This document shows positions 7,954 through 16,023 of a stretch of 64,000 nt of DNA, in pieces. Positions within the stretch are counted from its first letter, which is position 1. Each line of letters opens with the position of its first letter. Below the pieces are notes generated by a model. It saw only the letters and a program-made list of their open reading frames with translations, was not told where the DNA came from and made no database searches. The position numbers and the translations under genes were made by a program. This stretch comes from Bordetella parapertussis (GTDB lineage: Bacteria > Pseudomonadota > Gammaproteobacteria > Burkholderiales > Casimicrobiaceae): contig CALQLA020000025.1 in assembly GCA_943331295.2 (NCBI GenBank), positions 1 to 64,000 of the forward strand. The letters are read 5' to 3'.

Positions 7954-9243
7954 ATGGTGACGATCCTGCTGGTCGCGTTCACGGCGCTGCTCGCGATCAC
8001 GGTCCCGCTCGCGGCCGCGATGGGCGTGAGCGCCAGCATCGCGCTCGCGATCGACGGCTCGATCCCGCTGTTCGTCGTGGTCCAGCGGATGTTCGCGGGC
8101 GCCGACAGCTTCGTGCTGCTGGCGGTCCCGTTCTACATCCTTGCCGGCAACCTGATGGAGTCGGCCGGCATCTCGGAGCGCCTCGTCAACCTCGCCCGGA
8201 CGATCGTCGGCCACATCCGCGGCAGCATGGGCATGGTCACGGTGGTGGCCGAGTATTTCTTCTCCGGCATCTCCGGCTCGACCGCCGCCGACGTCTCGGC
8301 GATCGGCGCGCTGCTGATTCCGGCGATGCGCCGCGTCGGCTACACCGCGAAGCAGGCGGTGGCCATCGTCTCGGCCGCGACGGCGATGGGCGCGCTGGTG
8401 CCGCCCAGCGTGGGCATGATCGTGCTGGCGGCGATCATGGAGATCTCCGTCGGCGCGCTGTTCCTGTCCGGCTTCCTGCCGGCGGCGGTGATCTCGCTGG
8501 TCATCATGCTGCTGATCTACTACCAGGCCCGTCGCGCGGGGCTGGCGGTCGACCCGCGGGCGAGCCTGCGGCAGCTGTCGAAGGCGATGCGCGAGGCCTC
8601 GCTCGCGCTGCTGATGCCGGTCATCATCTTCGGCGGCATCTTCAGCGGCCTCACGTCGGCCACCGAGGCGGGCGCGGTCGCCTGCTGGTACGCGCTGGGC
8701 GTCGGCATGTTCGTCTACCGGACGATCAAGTGGCGCGATCTGGCCGACATCGTCATCAAGACCGGCCTCCTCACGGGCGCGGTGATGTTCCTGGTGGCGA
8801 CGGCGACCATCTTCAGCTGGCTGCTGGTGACGCAGCAGGTGCCGCAGCGGCTGGGCGCCCTGGTGTTCTCGGTGTCCCGCGAGCCCATCCCCTTCCTGGT
8901 GATGGTGAGCCTCGTGTTCATGATCCTGGGCGGCCTGCTCGAAGGCATCCCCGCGATGATCATCCTGGTCCCGATCTTCATGCCGCTGGCGCAGCAGGCC
9001 GGCGTCAATGCGCTGCACTTCGCGCTGATCGTCTACACCGCCGTCAGCATCGGGCTGTTCCTGCCGCCGTTCGGGATCGGGATCCTGCTTGCGTCGGCGC
9101 TGGGCAAGATCAGCATGGAGGAAGCCACGCCGGCGTTCGTGCCCTACCTCATCGCGCTGTGCATCGGTCTCGCGCTGGTGATCGCCGTCCCCTGGTTCAC
9201 GCTGGTCCTGCCGCAGGCGTTCGGCATAAGCGTCGGCAGGTAG
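7954..9243 (+). CDS. TRAP transporter large permease (DctM-type)
   Basis: This 429-residue inner-membrane protein has about twelve hydrophobic segments and DctM-family landmarks: 'ISGSTAADVSAIGALLIPAM' (about residues 107-126), 'PPSVGMIVLAAIMEISVGAL' and 'LFLPPFGIGILLASA'. It forms the translocation channel of the tripartite importer. The ATG at 7954 begins directly at the first helix. The length matches the family (about 425-430). The binding protein follows 50 bases downstream. Confidence 0.93.
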   Translation: MVTILLVAFTALLAITVPLAAAMGVSASIALAIDGSIPLFVVVQRMFAGADSFVLLAVPFYILAGNLMESAGISERLVNLARTIVGHIRGSMGMVTVVAEYFFSGISGSTAADVSAIGALLIPAMRRVGYTAKQAVAIVSAATAMGALVPPSVGMIVLAAIMEISVGALFLSGFLPAAVISLVIMLLIYYQARRAGLAVDPRASLRQLSKAMREASLALLMPVIIFGGIFSGLTSATEAGAVACWYALGVGMFVYRTIKWRDLADIVIKTGLLTGAVMFLVATATIFSWLLVTQQVPQRLGALVFSVSREPIPFLVMVSLVFMILGGLLEGIPAMIILVPIFMPLAQQAGVNALHFALIVYTAVSIGLFLPPFGIGILLASALGKISMEEATPAFVPYLIALCIGLALVIAVPWFTLVLPQAFGISVGR

Positions 9244-9293
9244 CGCCGCTTTTCGCACCGACAACGACCACGACCCCAAGAGGAGTACACGCC

Positions 9294-10334
9294 ATGAGCA
9301 ACCCGTCCGATCATTCTTCGCCGGAGCAATCCGCCGTCACGCGCCGGTCGTTCCTGCGCACGTCGCTGGCGCTGTCGGCCGCGGGTGCGCTCGGCGCGTC
9401 GCCGGCCAAGGCCGCGACGACGCCGATCACGCTGCGCTTCGGCGCGATCCAGGCGCCGACCACATCCGTGGTGCGCGCGATCGAGGTGTTCAAGGCCGAG
9501 CTCGCGAAGACGGCGCCGGACCAGTTCAAGGTCGAGATCTACCCGAGCGGGCAGCTGGGGAGCTTCCGCGAGATGATGGAAGCCACGCAGCTCGGCACCC
9601 AGGACATGGTGGTGGCGACACCGGCGGTCGCCGCGCCCTTCGCCAAGCGGATGGACGTGATGACGCTGCTGTTCCTCGCCAACTCCAAGGAGCGGGTGTT
9701 CGCCGCGGTGGACGGCGACTTCGGCAAGCGGCTCAACACGATCATGGAGGACGCCGGCTTCCGCGTGCTCGGCTGGTGGGACACGGGCCCGCGCCACTTC
9801 CTGAACAACCGCCGGCCGATCAACACGCCGGACGACCTGAAGGGGCTGAAGATGCGCGTGATCCCGAGCCCCGCCTGGGTGAAGTCGATGACCGCGCTCG
9901 GCGCCAACCCGATCGCGATGGACTACAAGGAGCTGTTCTCGGCGCTGCAGCAGAACGTGATCGACGGCTACGAGGGCATCGTGACCGACGTCGACAAGTC
10001 GAGCATGTACCAGGCGGTCAAGCACCTGTCGCTGTCCTACCACCTGTTCGACGTGTTCGGCATCTACGTCAACAAGCGGAAGTTCGACGGCTTCACCCCG
10101 CAGCAGCAGAAGCTGGTCACCGACGCGATGGCGGTGGCCACCGCCTGGCAGCGGAAGGCGCAAACTGCCGAGATCGACGAATCGATGGCGAAGCTGCGGA
10201 CGGTGATGACGGTCAACGAGATCTCGGCGCCGAACCGCCAGCTCTTCATCGCCAAGGTGCGGCCGGTGTACAAGGAATTCGACAACGACCTCGGGCGCGA
10301 CCTGATCGAGGCCGCCGTCAAGGCGATGGGCTGA
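9294..10334 (+). CDS. TRAP transporter substrate-binding protein (DctP-type), Tat signal
   Basis: This is a 346-residue periplasmic binding protein. The N-terminus has a twin-arginine signal, 'TRRSFLRTSLALSAAGALG', and a cleavage region near 'SPAKAATT'. The mature part shows DctP motifs including 'IYPSGQLGSFREMMEATQLG' (about 82-101) and 'DLKGLKMRVIPSPAWVKSM', whose arginine normally contacts a carboxylate ligand. The ATG at 9294 has an aagagga-type site about ten bases upstream; the longer ORF upstream overlaps the permease and is not coding. The ligand is unknown but is most likely an organic acid. It completes the QMP set. Confidence 0.92.
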   Translation: MSNPSDHSSPEQSAVTRRSFLRTSLALSAAGALGASPAKAATTPITLRFGAIQAPTTSVVRAIEVFKAELAKTAPDQFKVEIYPSGQLGSFREMMEATQLGTQDMVVATPAVAAPFAKRMDVMTLLFLANSKERVFAAVDGDFGKRLNTIMEDAGFRVLGWWDTGPRHFLNNRRPINTPDDLKGLKMRVIPSPAWVKSMTALGANPIAMDYKELFSALQQNVIDGYEGIVTDVDKSSMYQAVKHLSLSYHLFDVFGIYVNKRKFDGFTPQQQKLVTDAMAVATAWQRKAQTAEIDESMAKLRTVMTVNEISAPNRQLFIAKVRPVYKEFDNDLGRDLIEAAVKAMG

Positions 10335-10345
10335 CGGCAGGCGTT

Positions 10346-10363
10346 ACCCCGGCACGCCGGGGT
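10346..10363. other. Intergenic hairpin accccgg-cacg-ccggggt
   Basis: A perfect 7-bp stem with a 4-base loop lies between the TRAP binding protein and the ABC ATPase. No T-tract follows. It may slow RNA decay or attenuate read-through from the TRAP genes into the ABC genes. Confidence 0.5.
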
Positions 10364-10414
10364 GACGGCGGCCGGCGCCCCGTGCAGCACAACATTGCGA
10401 CGCGAGACCACGGC

Positions 10415-11566
10415 ATGGACACCAAGACGATGAGCGGAAACGGCACCGACGCTCCCCCCTTCCTGCGCCTCGAGAACATCGGCAAGAACTTCGGCAGCTT
10501 CGCCGCGCTGCGCGACGTCAGCCTCGACGTCGGGAAGGGCGAGTTCGTCTGCTTCCTGGGGCCGTCCGGCTGCGGCAAGTCGACGCTGCTGCGCGTCATC
10601 GCCGGGCTCGAGCGCCAGTCCGGCGGCCGCATCTTCCAGTCGGGGCAGGACATCTCCTTCGCCCGGCCGGCGGAGCGCAAGATCGGCATCGTCGTGCAGT
10701 CCTACGCACTGTTCCCCAACCTGTCCGTCGCCGACAACATCGCCTACGGGCTGAAGAACCAGCGGCAGCAGCGCGCGGAGATCGCGGCGACGGTGACGCG
10801 CCTGCTCGAGCTGGTCGGACTGTCCGGCATCGAGCAGCACTTCCCGGCGCAGCTGTCGGGCGGCATGCAGCAGCGCGTCGCGCTGGCGCGGGCGATCGCG
10901 CCGTCGCCGCGGCTGCTGCTCCTCGACGAGCCGCTCTCGGCGCTCGACGCGCAGGTGCGCCTGCACCTGCGCCAGCAGATCAAGGAGCTGCAGCACCGGC
11001 TCGGCCTCACCACGATCCTCGTCACCCACGACCAGGAGGAGGCGCTGACGATGGCCGACCGCGTGGTCGTGATGAACGGCGGCCGGATCGAGCAGATCGC
11101 CGCGCCGACCGCGCTCTACGACGCGCCCGCGACGCCGTTCGTCGCGAGCTTCGTCGGCAAGATGAACTTCCTCCGCGGCAAGCTCGTCGCCGGCGGCCGG
11201 CTGCGGATCGGCGACGCGGAATTCGCGCTGCCGCCCGGCGCGCCGGCGCCCGACGCGCAGGCGGCAATCACGGCCTGCTTCCGCCCCGAGGACGTGCGCA
11301 TCGCGCAGGGCCGCGCGGACAGCGGCGAGGTGTTCGCGGCGACGATCGCCTCGATCGAGTTCCTCGGCCCGTTCTGGCGCGCGACGCTTGCCGTGCCGAA
11401 GCTCGGCACCGACGCGCTGACCGTCGATTTCTCCAGCAACGACACGCGCGACATGGCGCTGCGCGAAGGCGGCGCGATCGACATCAGCCTGCGCGCGGGT
11501 GCGCTGCGGGTGTTCCGGGTCGACCCGCAGGCGCCGGCCGTCGCCCTCCAGGCCGCGGCCGGCTAG
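10415..11566 (+). CDS. ABC transporter ATPase, 2-aminoethylphosphonate-type (PhnT2-like)
   Basis: This 383-residue cytosolic ATPase has Walker A 'GPSGCGKST' (about residues 50-58), a Q-loop within 'IVVQSYALFPNLSVADNIAY', ABC signature 'LSGGMQQRVALARAI', Walker B 'LLLLDEP' and the switch histidine in 'TILVTHDQEEAL'. The C-terminal ~130 residues form a TOBE-type regulatory domain ('ITACFRPEDVRIAQG'). This MalK/PotA-like layout is shared with the putative 2-aminoethylphosphonate importers. The fused permease follows 34 bases downstream. A nonspecific iron or anion importer is the alternative. Confidence 0.9.
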   Translation: MDTKTMSGNGTDAPPFLRLENIGKNFGSFAALRDVSLDVGKGEFVCFLGPSGCGKSTLLRVIAGLERQSGGRIFQSGQDISFARPAERKIGIVVQSYALFPNLSVADNIAYGLKNQRQQRAEIAATVTRLLELVGLSGIEQHFPAQLSGGMQQRVALARAIAPSPRLLLLDEPLSALDAQVRLHLRQQIKELQHRLGLTTILVTHDQEEALTMADRVVVMNGGRIEQIAAPTALYDAPATPFVASFVGKMNFLRGKLVAGGRLRIGDAEFALPPGAPAPDAQAAITACFRPEDVRIAQGRADSGEVFAATIASIEFLGPFWRATLAVPKLGTDALTVDFSSNDTRDMALREGGAIDISLRAGALRVFRVDPQAPAVALQAAAG

Positions 11567-11600
11567 CCGTGGCCGCGCACGCTCCGGGAATGCCGTCGCC

Positions 11601-13313
11601 ATGACCGCCGCCGTCAATCCTGCCGCCGAACGACCCGACCTGCTGGCGTCGATGGAGGGCGCCGTCCGCAAGACCGTCGCGTTCATCGTGCTGGCGGTGC
11701 TGGTGCTGGTGATCGTGCTGCCGCTCTACGCGGTGCTGTCGAAGAGCATGCAGGACGCCTCCGGCAACTTCGTCGGCTGGAGCAACTTCGTGTTCTACGC
11801 CGGCAACGCGGCGCTGCACAAGTCGATCTGGAACAGCGTGTTCGTGAGCATGCTGACGGCGGCGATCACCGTGCCGCTGGCACTGGCCTACGCCTACGCG
11901 CTGACGCGCAGCTGCATTCCGCAGAAGGCGCTGTTCAAGGGCATCGCGCTCTTGCCGCTGCTGGCGCCGTCGCTGCTGCCGGCGATCGCGCTGACGTTCA
12001 TCTTCGGCAACCAGGGCTACCTGAAGCCGCTGCTCGCGGGCCACAGCATCTACGGCCCCATCGGCATCGTCATCGCGCAGAGCTTCCACTGCTTTCCGCA
12101 CGCGGTGCTTATCCTCACGACCGCGCTCGCGCTGTCGGATCGCCGGCTCTACGAGGTCGCGGAAACGCTCGACACCTCGCGCTGGCGCATGTTCTGGACG
12201 ATCACGTTCCCGTCGATTCGCTACGGCGTGATCAGCGCGTTCGTCGTGGTGTTCACCGTGGCGATCGTCGACTTCGGCGTCGCCAAGGTGATCGGCGGGC
12301 AGTACAGCGTGCTCGCGATCGAGATCTTCCGGCAGATCATCGGCCAGCAGAACTTCCAGATGGGCTCGGTGATCGGCGTCATCCTGCTGATCCCGTCGCT
12401 GCTGTCGTTCGCGGTCGACTACCTGATGCGCAGGAAGCAGGTCTCGCAGTTCGGCTCGCGCGCCACGCTGCTGCACCCCACGCCGTCGTTCTGGTTCGAC
12501 GCCGCGATGCTCGCCGTCGTCTCCCTGATCGCGTTCCTGGTCCTCACCATTGTCGCGACGGCGTTCTTCGCGTCGTTCGTGAAGATGTGGCCGTACGACC
12601 TGTCGTTCTCGCTCGCGAGCTACAACTTCAAGGCGTTCGACCCGGCGGGCTGGAAGCCGTACTGGAACAGCCTGGTGATGGCGAGCTGGACCGCGGGGAT
12701 CGGCACGGTGCTGGTCTTCGCCGGCGCCTACCTGATGGAGAAGGGCAAGGCGATCGCGCCGCTGCGGGCGCTGCTGCCGCCCTTCGCGATGATCCCGCTG
12801 GCCGTGCCGGGCATCGTGCTGGGCCTGGGCTACGTGTTCTTCTTCAACGCGCCCAACAACCCGCTCAACGTCCTCTACGACACCATCGCGCTGCTGGCGA
12901 TGTGCACGATCGCCCACTACTACACGGTGCCGCACGTGGCCGCGGTGACCGCGCTGAAGCAGCTCGACGCCGAGATCGAGGCGGCCGCCGACGCGCTGGG
13001 CGTGCCGTTCTGGACCACGCTGCGGCGGGTGACGATCCCTATCTGCCTGCCGGCCATCCTGGACATCGGCACCTATTTCTTCGTCAACGCGATGACGACG
13101 GTGGCGGCGGTGATCTTCATCTATTCTCCGCAGACCGAGGTGGCGTCGATCGCCGTGGTTGCGATGGACGACACCGGCGACACCGGCGCCGCGTGCGCGA
13201 TGGCGCTGATGATCGTGTACACGTCGGCCGGCGTGAAGATCGCGCAGTGGCTGCTGACGAAATGGCTGTTCCGGCGGGGGCAGGCGTGGCGCGCCGCGCC
13301 CGCCGGTTCATGA
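11601..13313 (+). CDS. ABC transporter permease with two fused membrane domains, 2-aminoethylphosphonate-type (PhnU2-like)
   Basis: This is a 570-residue inner-membrane protein made of two binding-protein-dependent permease domains in tandem. The first domain spans about residues 20-280, with an EAA-like loop around 'EVAETLDTSRWRMFWTITFP'. The second spans about 300-565, with 'EAAADALGVPFWTTLRRVTI'. Such internal duplication is typical of iron- and aminoethylphosphonate-type permeases, so one polypeptide provides the whole channel. The ATG at 11601 directly precedes a short cytosolic tail and helix 1. The second binding-protein gene follows after 71 bases. Confidence 0.9.
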   Translation: MTAAVNPAAERPDLLASMEGAVRKTVAFIVLAVLVLVIVLPLYAVLSKSMQDASGNFVGWSNFVFYAGNAALHKSIWNSVFVSMLTAAITVPLALAYAYALTRSCIPQKALFKGIALLPLLAPSLLPAIALTFIFGNQGYLKPLLAGHSIYGPIGIVIAQSFHCFPHAVLILTTALALSDRRLYEVAETLDTSRWRMFWTITFPSIRYGVISAFVVVFTVAIVDFGVAKVIGGQYSVLAIEIFRQIIGQQNFQMGSVIGVILLIPSLLSFAVDYLMRRKQVSQFGSRATLLHPTPSFWFDAAMLAVVSLIAFLVLTIVATAFFASFVKMWPYDLSFSLASYNFKAFDPAGWKPYWNSLVMASWTAGIGTVLVFAGAYLMEKGKAIAPLRALLPPFAMIPLAVPGIVLGLGYVFFFNAPNNPLNVLYDTIALLAMCTIAHYYTVPHVAAVTALKQLDAEIEAAADALGVPFWTTLRRVTIPICLPAILDIGTYFFVNAMTTVAAVIFIYSPQTEVASIAVVAMDDTGDTGAACAMALMIVYTSAGVKIAQWLLTKWLFRRGQAWRAAPAGS

Positions 13314-13384
13314 TGCAGGACGCGCGCAACGGGCCGCCAGGCAGGATTTGCCGCCGGCGCGGAACTACACAACGAGGAGGAGCA

Positions 13385-14443
13385 ATGAGTCGAGGAATCC
13401 GTTTCGGTTCGATCGCGCGGCGGGCGCTGGTGGCGGCTGTCGCCATCGCGGCGGCGGCGGGCAGCCACGCGCAGACGGCGGGCAAGACGACGCTGACCGT
13501 GTACACGTCGCTGCAGAAGGAAGTGCTGGCGGCGTACGAGGAAGCGTTCCGGAAGAGCAATCCCGATATCCAGATCGGCTGGGTGCGCGATGCCGGCGGC
13601 GTGATCCACGCCCGGCTTCTCGCCGAGCGCGACAACCCGCGCGCCGACGTGATCTTCGGCCTCCCCGTCACCGACATCCTGTCGCTCGAGAAGGAAGGCA
13701 TGATCGAGCGCTACGCGCCCAAGGGCTACGAGGCGCTGAAGCCCAAGTTCCGCGACGGCAACAAGCCGCCGATCTGGACCGGCATCGACATGTACGTCAA
13801 CGTGATCTGCTTCAACACCGTGGAGGCGCAGAAGCGCGGGCTGCCGAAGCCGACGCACTGGACCGACCTCGCCAAGCCGGTCTACAAGGGCCAGGTCGCG
13901 ATGCCCAACCCGGCGGCGAGCAACACGGGCTACGGCTACGTGCACAGCTGGCTGCAGACGATGGGCGAGCAGCCGGGATGGGCGTTCATGGACGGGCTGC
14001 ACGCGAACATCGGCGTCTACACCAACTCGAGCTCGACGCCCTGCAAGCTCGCCGCGACCGGCGAGTACGCGATCGGGCTGTCGACCGACCTCACGGCGCC
14101 CTCGATGAAGACCAAGGGCGCGCCGATCGACATCGTGATCCCGGTCGACAAGACGGCATGGGACATCGAGGCCAAGGCGATGCTGAAGAACAGCAAGAAC
14201 GCCGCGGCCGCGAAGCGACTGCTCGACTGGGGCACGAGCCGCGAGGCCAACGAGGAGTTCATCAAGTTCATCGGCTCGGTCGGGCTCTCGGGGCTGACCA
14301 GCACGCCGCCGCCGAACTCGGTGACCAACGGCGACGCGATGGCCGCCGACCTCGACCTGCAGTGGTCGATCGACAACCGCTCGCGGATCATCGCGGAATG
14401 GTCGAAGCGCTACAGCTCGAAGTCGGAGCCGAAGGGGAAGTGA
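13385..14443 (+). CDS. ABC transporter substrate-binding protein, 2-aminoethylphosphonate/iron type (second copy)
   Basis: This is a 352-residue periplasmic binding protein with a Sec signal ending near 'AAAAGSHAQ' (about residue 30). Its mature start, 'KTTLTVYTSLQKEVLAAYEE', parallels the copy at 6152. Long stretches are nearly identical between the two (for example around 'GIDMYVNVICFNTVEA' versus 'GMDMYISVICFNTVEA'). The ATG at 13385 has an excellent site (gaggaggagca). It lies directly after the permease and is the more natural partner of the ATPase/permease pair. The upstream copy is separated from the ABC genes by the TRAP genes, and duplicated binding proteins may widen ligand range. 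Confidence 0.9.
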   Translation: MSRGIRFGSIARRALVAAVAIAAAAGSHAQTAGKTTLTVYTSLQKEVLAAYEEAFRKSNPDIQIGWVRDAGGVIHARLLAERDNPRADVIFGLPVTDILSLEKEGMIERYAPKGYEALKPKFRDGNKPPIWTGIDMYVNVICFNTVEAQKRGLPKPTHWTDLAKPVYKGQVAMPNPAASNTGYGYVHSWLQTMGEQPGWAFMDGLHANIGVYTNSSSTPCKLAATGEYAIGLSTDLTAPSMKTKGAPIDIVIPVDKTAWDIEAKAMLKNSKNAAAAKRLLDWGTSREANEEFIKFIGSVGLSGLTSTPPPNSVTNGDAMAADLDLQWSIDNRSRIIAEWSKRYSSKSEPKGK

Positions 14444-14622
14444 CGGGGATCGGCGGCGCGGTATGATCGGGGTTGACGAAGCGGCCTGCCTGCGGCGCAC
14501 CGGCGCCCAAGGGCAGGCGCCACCGCCCGCCCCGCAGCGCGCCGCCTGACCGGCGGCGGGGAAAGAGGGATCCGGCGGCGCGTTGTCGCCTTGCCGCCCC
14601 CCCCACCGACCTCCTTACACCG

Positions 14623-15264
14623 ATGAGCCTGGTTGTCGGCGCCCGCGCACCGCGCCGCGGCAACGCGTTATCCCGCTGGCTCGGCCGCGCGACCCTCCGG
14701 CTGATCGGCTGGCGGCTCGAGGGTGCGATTCCCGACGCGCCGAAGATGGTGATGATCGGCGCGCCGCACACGACGAACTTCGACGGCGTGATCGCGTTCG
14801 CGACCGTCATCGCGTTGGGCCTCGACGCGCGGATCATGATCAAGGCGTCGGCGTTCCCCGGCCTCGCGGGACGCCTTCTCGACTGGGCCGGCGCGATACC
14901 GATCGAGCGCGGCAGCCCGCAGGGCTTCATCGAGCAGACCATCGGGACGTTCGCGCGGCGGGAGCGGATGCTCCTCGTGCTGGCTCCCGAGGGGACGCGC
15001 GCCGCGGCCCCCGAGTGGAAGCGCGGCTTCCATCTCATCGCGCTGGGCGCCGGGGTGCCGATCGTCCCCGCCGCCTGCAACTACCGGACGAAGGTGATCA
15101 CGTTCGGGCCGGCGGTGATGCCCGGCGGCGACTACGCGGCCGACCTCGCGCGCATCCTCGCGTTCGTCCATGCCCAAGGCTATCCGCGGCACCCCGAGCG
15201 GCTGTCGCGGCCGCTCGCGGAACTGGCCGATCGCGATTGGCAGCCGGCGGCGAAGGACGAGTAG
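14623..15264 (+). CDS. PlsC-family 1-acyl-glycerol-phosphate acyltransferase-like protein
   Basis: This is a 213-residue, probably membrane-associated acyltransferase. The catalytic motif appears as 'GAPHTTNFDGVIAF' (family HxxxxD) near residue 42, and the substrate-phosphate motif appears as 'LAPEGTRAAAPEWKRGF' near residue 122. The core fits lysophosphatidate acyltransferases; the short length and the F in HTTNFD resemble the small PlsC-like subgroup. The ATG at 14623 was chosen because the longer ORF start lies in proline/arginine-rich noncoding sequence. No clear ribosome site is seen, and the acceptor could be a lipid other than lysophosphatidate. Confidence 0.82.
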   Translation: MSLVVGARAPRRGNALSRWLGRATLRLIGWRLEGAIPDAPKMVMIGAPHTTNFDGVIAFATVIALGLDARIMIKASAFPGLAGRLLDWAGAIPIERGSPQGFIEQTIGTFARRERMLLVLAPEGTRAAAPEWKRGFHLIALGAGVPIVPAACNYRTKVITFGPAVMPGGDYAADLARILAFVHAQGYPRHPERLSRPLAELADRDWQPAAKDE

Positions 15265-15302
15265 CCTCCAACGCGTTCACCTTTCGCGGCGGCGGGCCAG
15301 GC

Positions 15303-15860
15303 CTACTGGCATAGAGCGGGGCGTGGCTCGGCGCCGTTCACATCGCACACCCTCTTCCGCATCATCCCGTCGTTGTAATGGGCGACGCCGGGGTTGCTGC
15401 GACTCTGGCAGGCCGAATGCTGCAAGATTTGGTAGACAAGAAATCCTACCGGCACGATCTGGTCGCAGGCGTGCAGGGTCATGCACAGCGGCTTCGTTCC
15501 GCTGCCGTCGTTGACCAGCCGGCCCGCATTGTCGACCGACAGCAAGATGTCGGGAGGGATCAGTTGCCCTCCGGAGGGCGTATTCACGTACCCGAACGTC
15601 CCCGCGGGCTTCTGGACGAGGCACTGGTGCAGCGTGGGCTCCGCCGCGGTGAACTTGCCGAAGGCCACCGGGATGGTGGCCCAGGGGAAGCCGACGCGGG
15701 ACTTGATCGCGTTGGTCTGGGCGTCGATCACGGCGACGCTGTCGGTCGCCTGGTCAGCCACGTAGACGTAGCGACGGTCGGAGATGGTGATGGACGAGAG
15801 CGGCAACGCGCTCGGTGGCGCAGACATCGAGCAGGCGGCCCGCGAACCCGGCGCCTGCAT
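15303..15860 (-). pseudogene. C-terminal remnant of a YVTN/beta-propeller-like protein
   Basis: The minus-strand ORF contains one YVTN-type propeller repeat, 'DRRYVYVADQATDSVAVIDA', around residues 29-48. It continues as a Cys-containing tail ('SGTKPLCMTLHACDQIVPV') to the stop. Complete YncE-like proteins carry five to seven such repeats, so this looks like a 5'-truncated fragment. The frame is open upstream of the ATG at 15860 but has no other start, and its translation there (low-complexity R/P/S) does not look coding. It lies 163 bases downstream of the giant peptidase gene on the same strand and could be read through from that operon. Confidence 0.5.
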
Positions 15861-16023
15861 CGTCGGGCCAGGACGCGGTCTCGCCGCGCAGGACCCGGCA
15901 GAGCAGGCGAGAAGGCGAACGGTCAGGCTTTTCCTCGAGGAAAGCGTGGCCGGTCCCCTTTTCCCGGCTGTCGTTCCAGGTCAGGGCGGGTCCGGGGGGG
16001 TGTCCGCATCTCTCGACGAGCCG

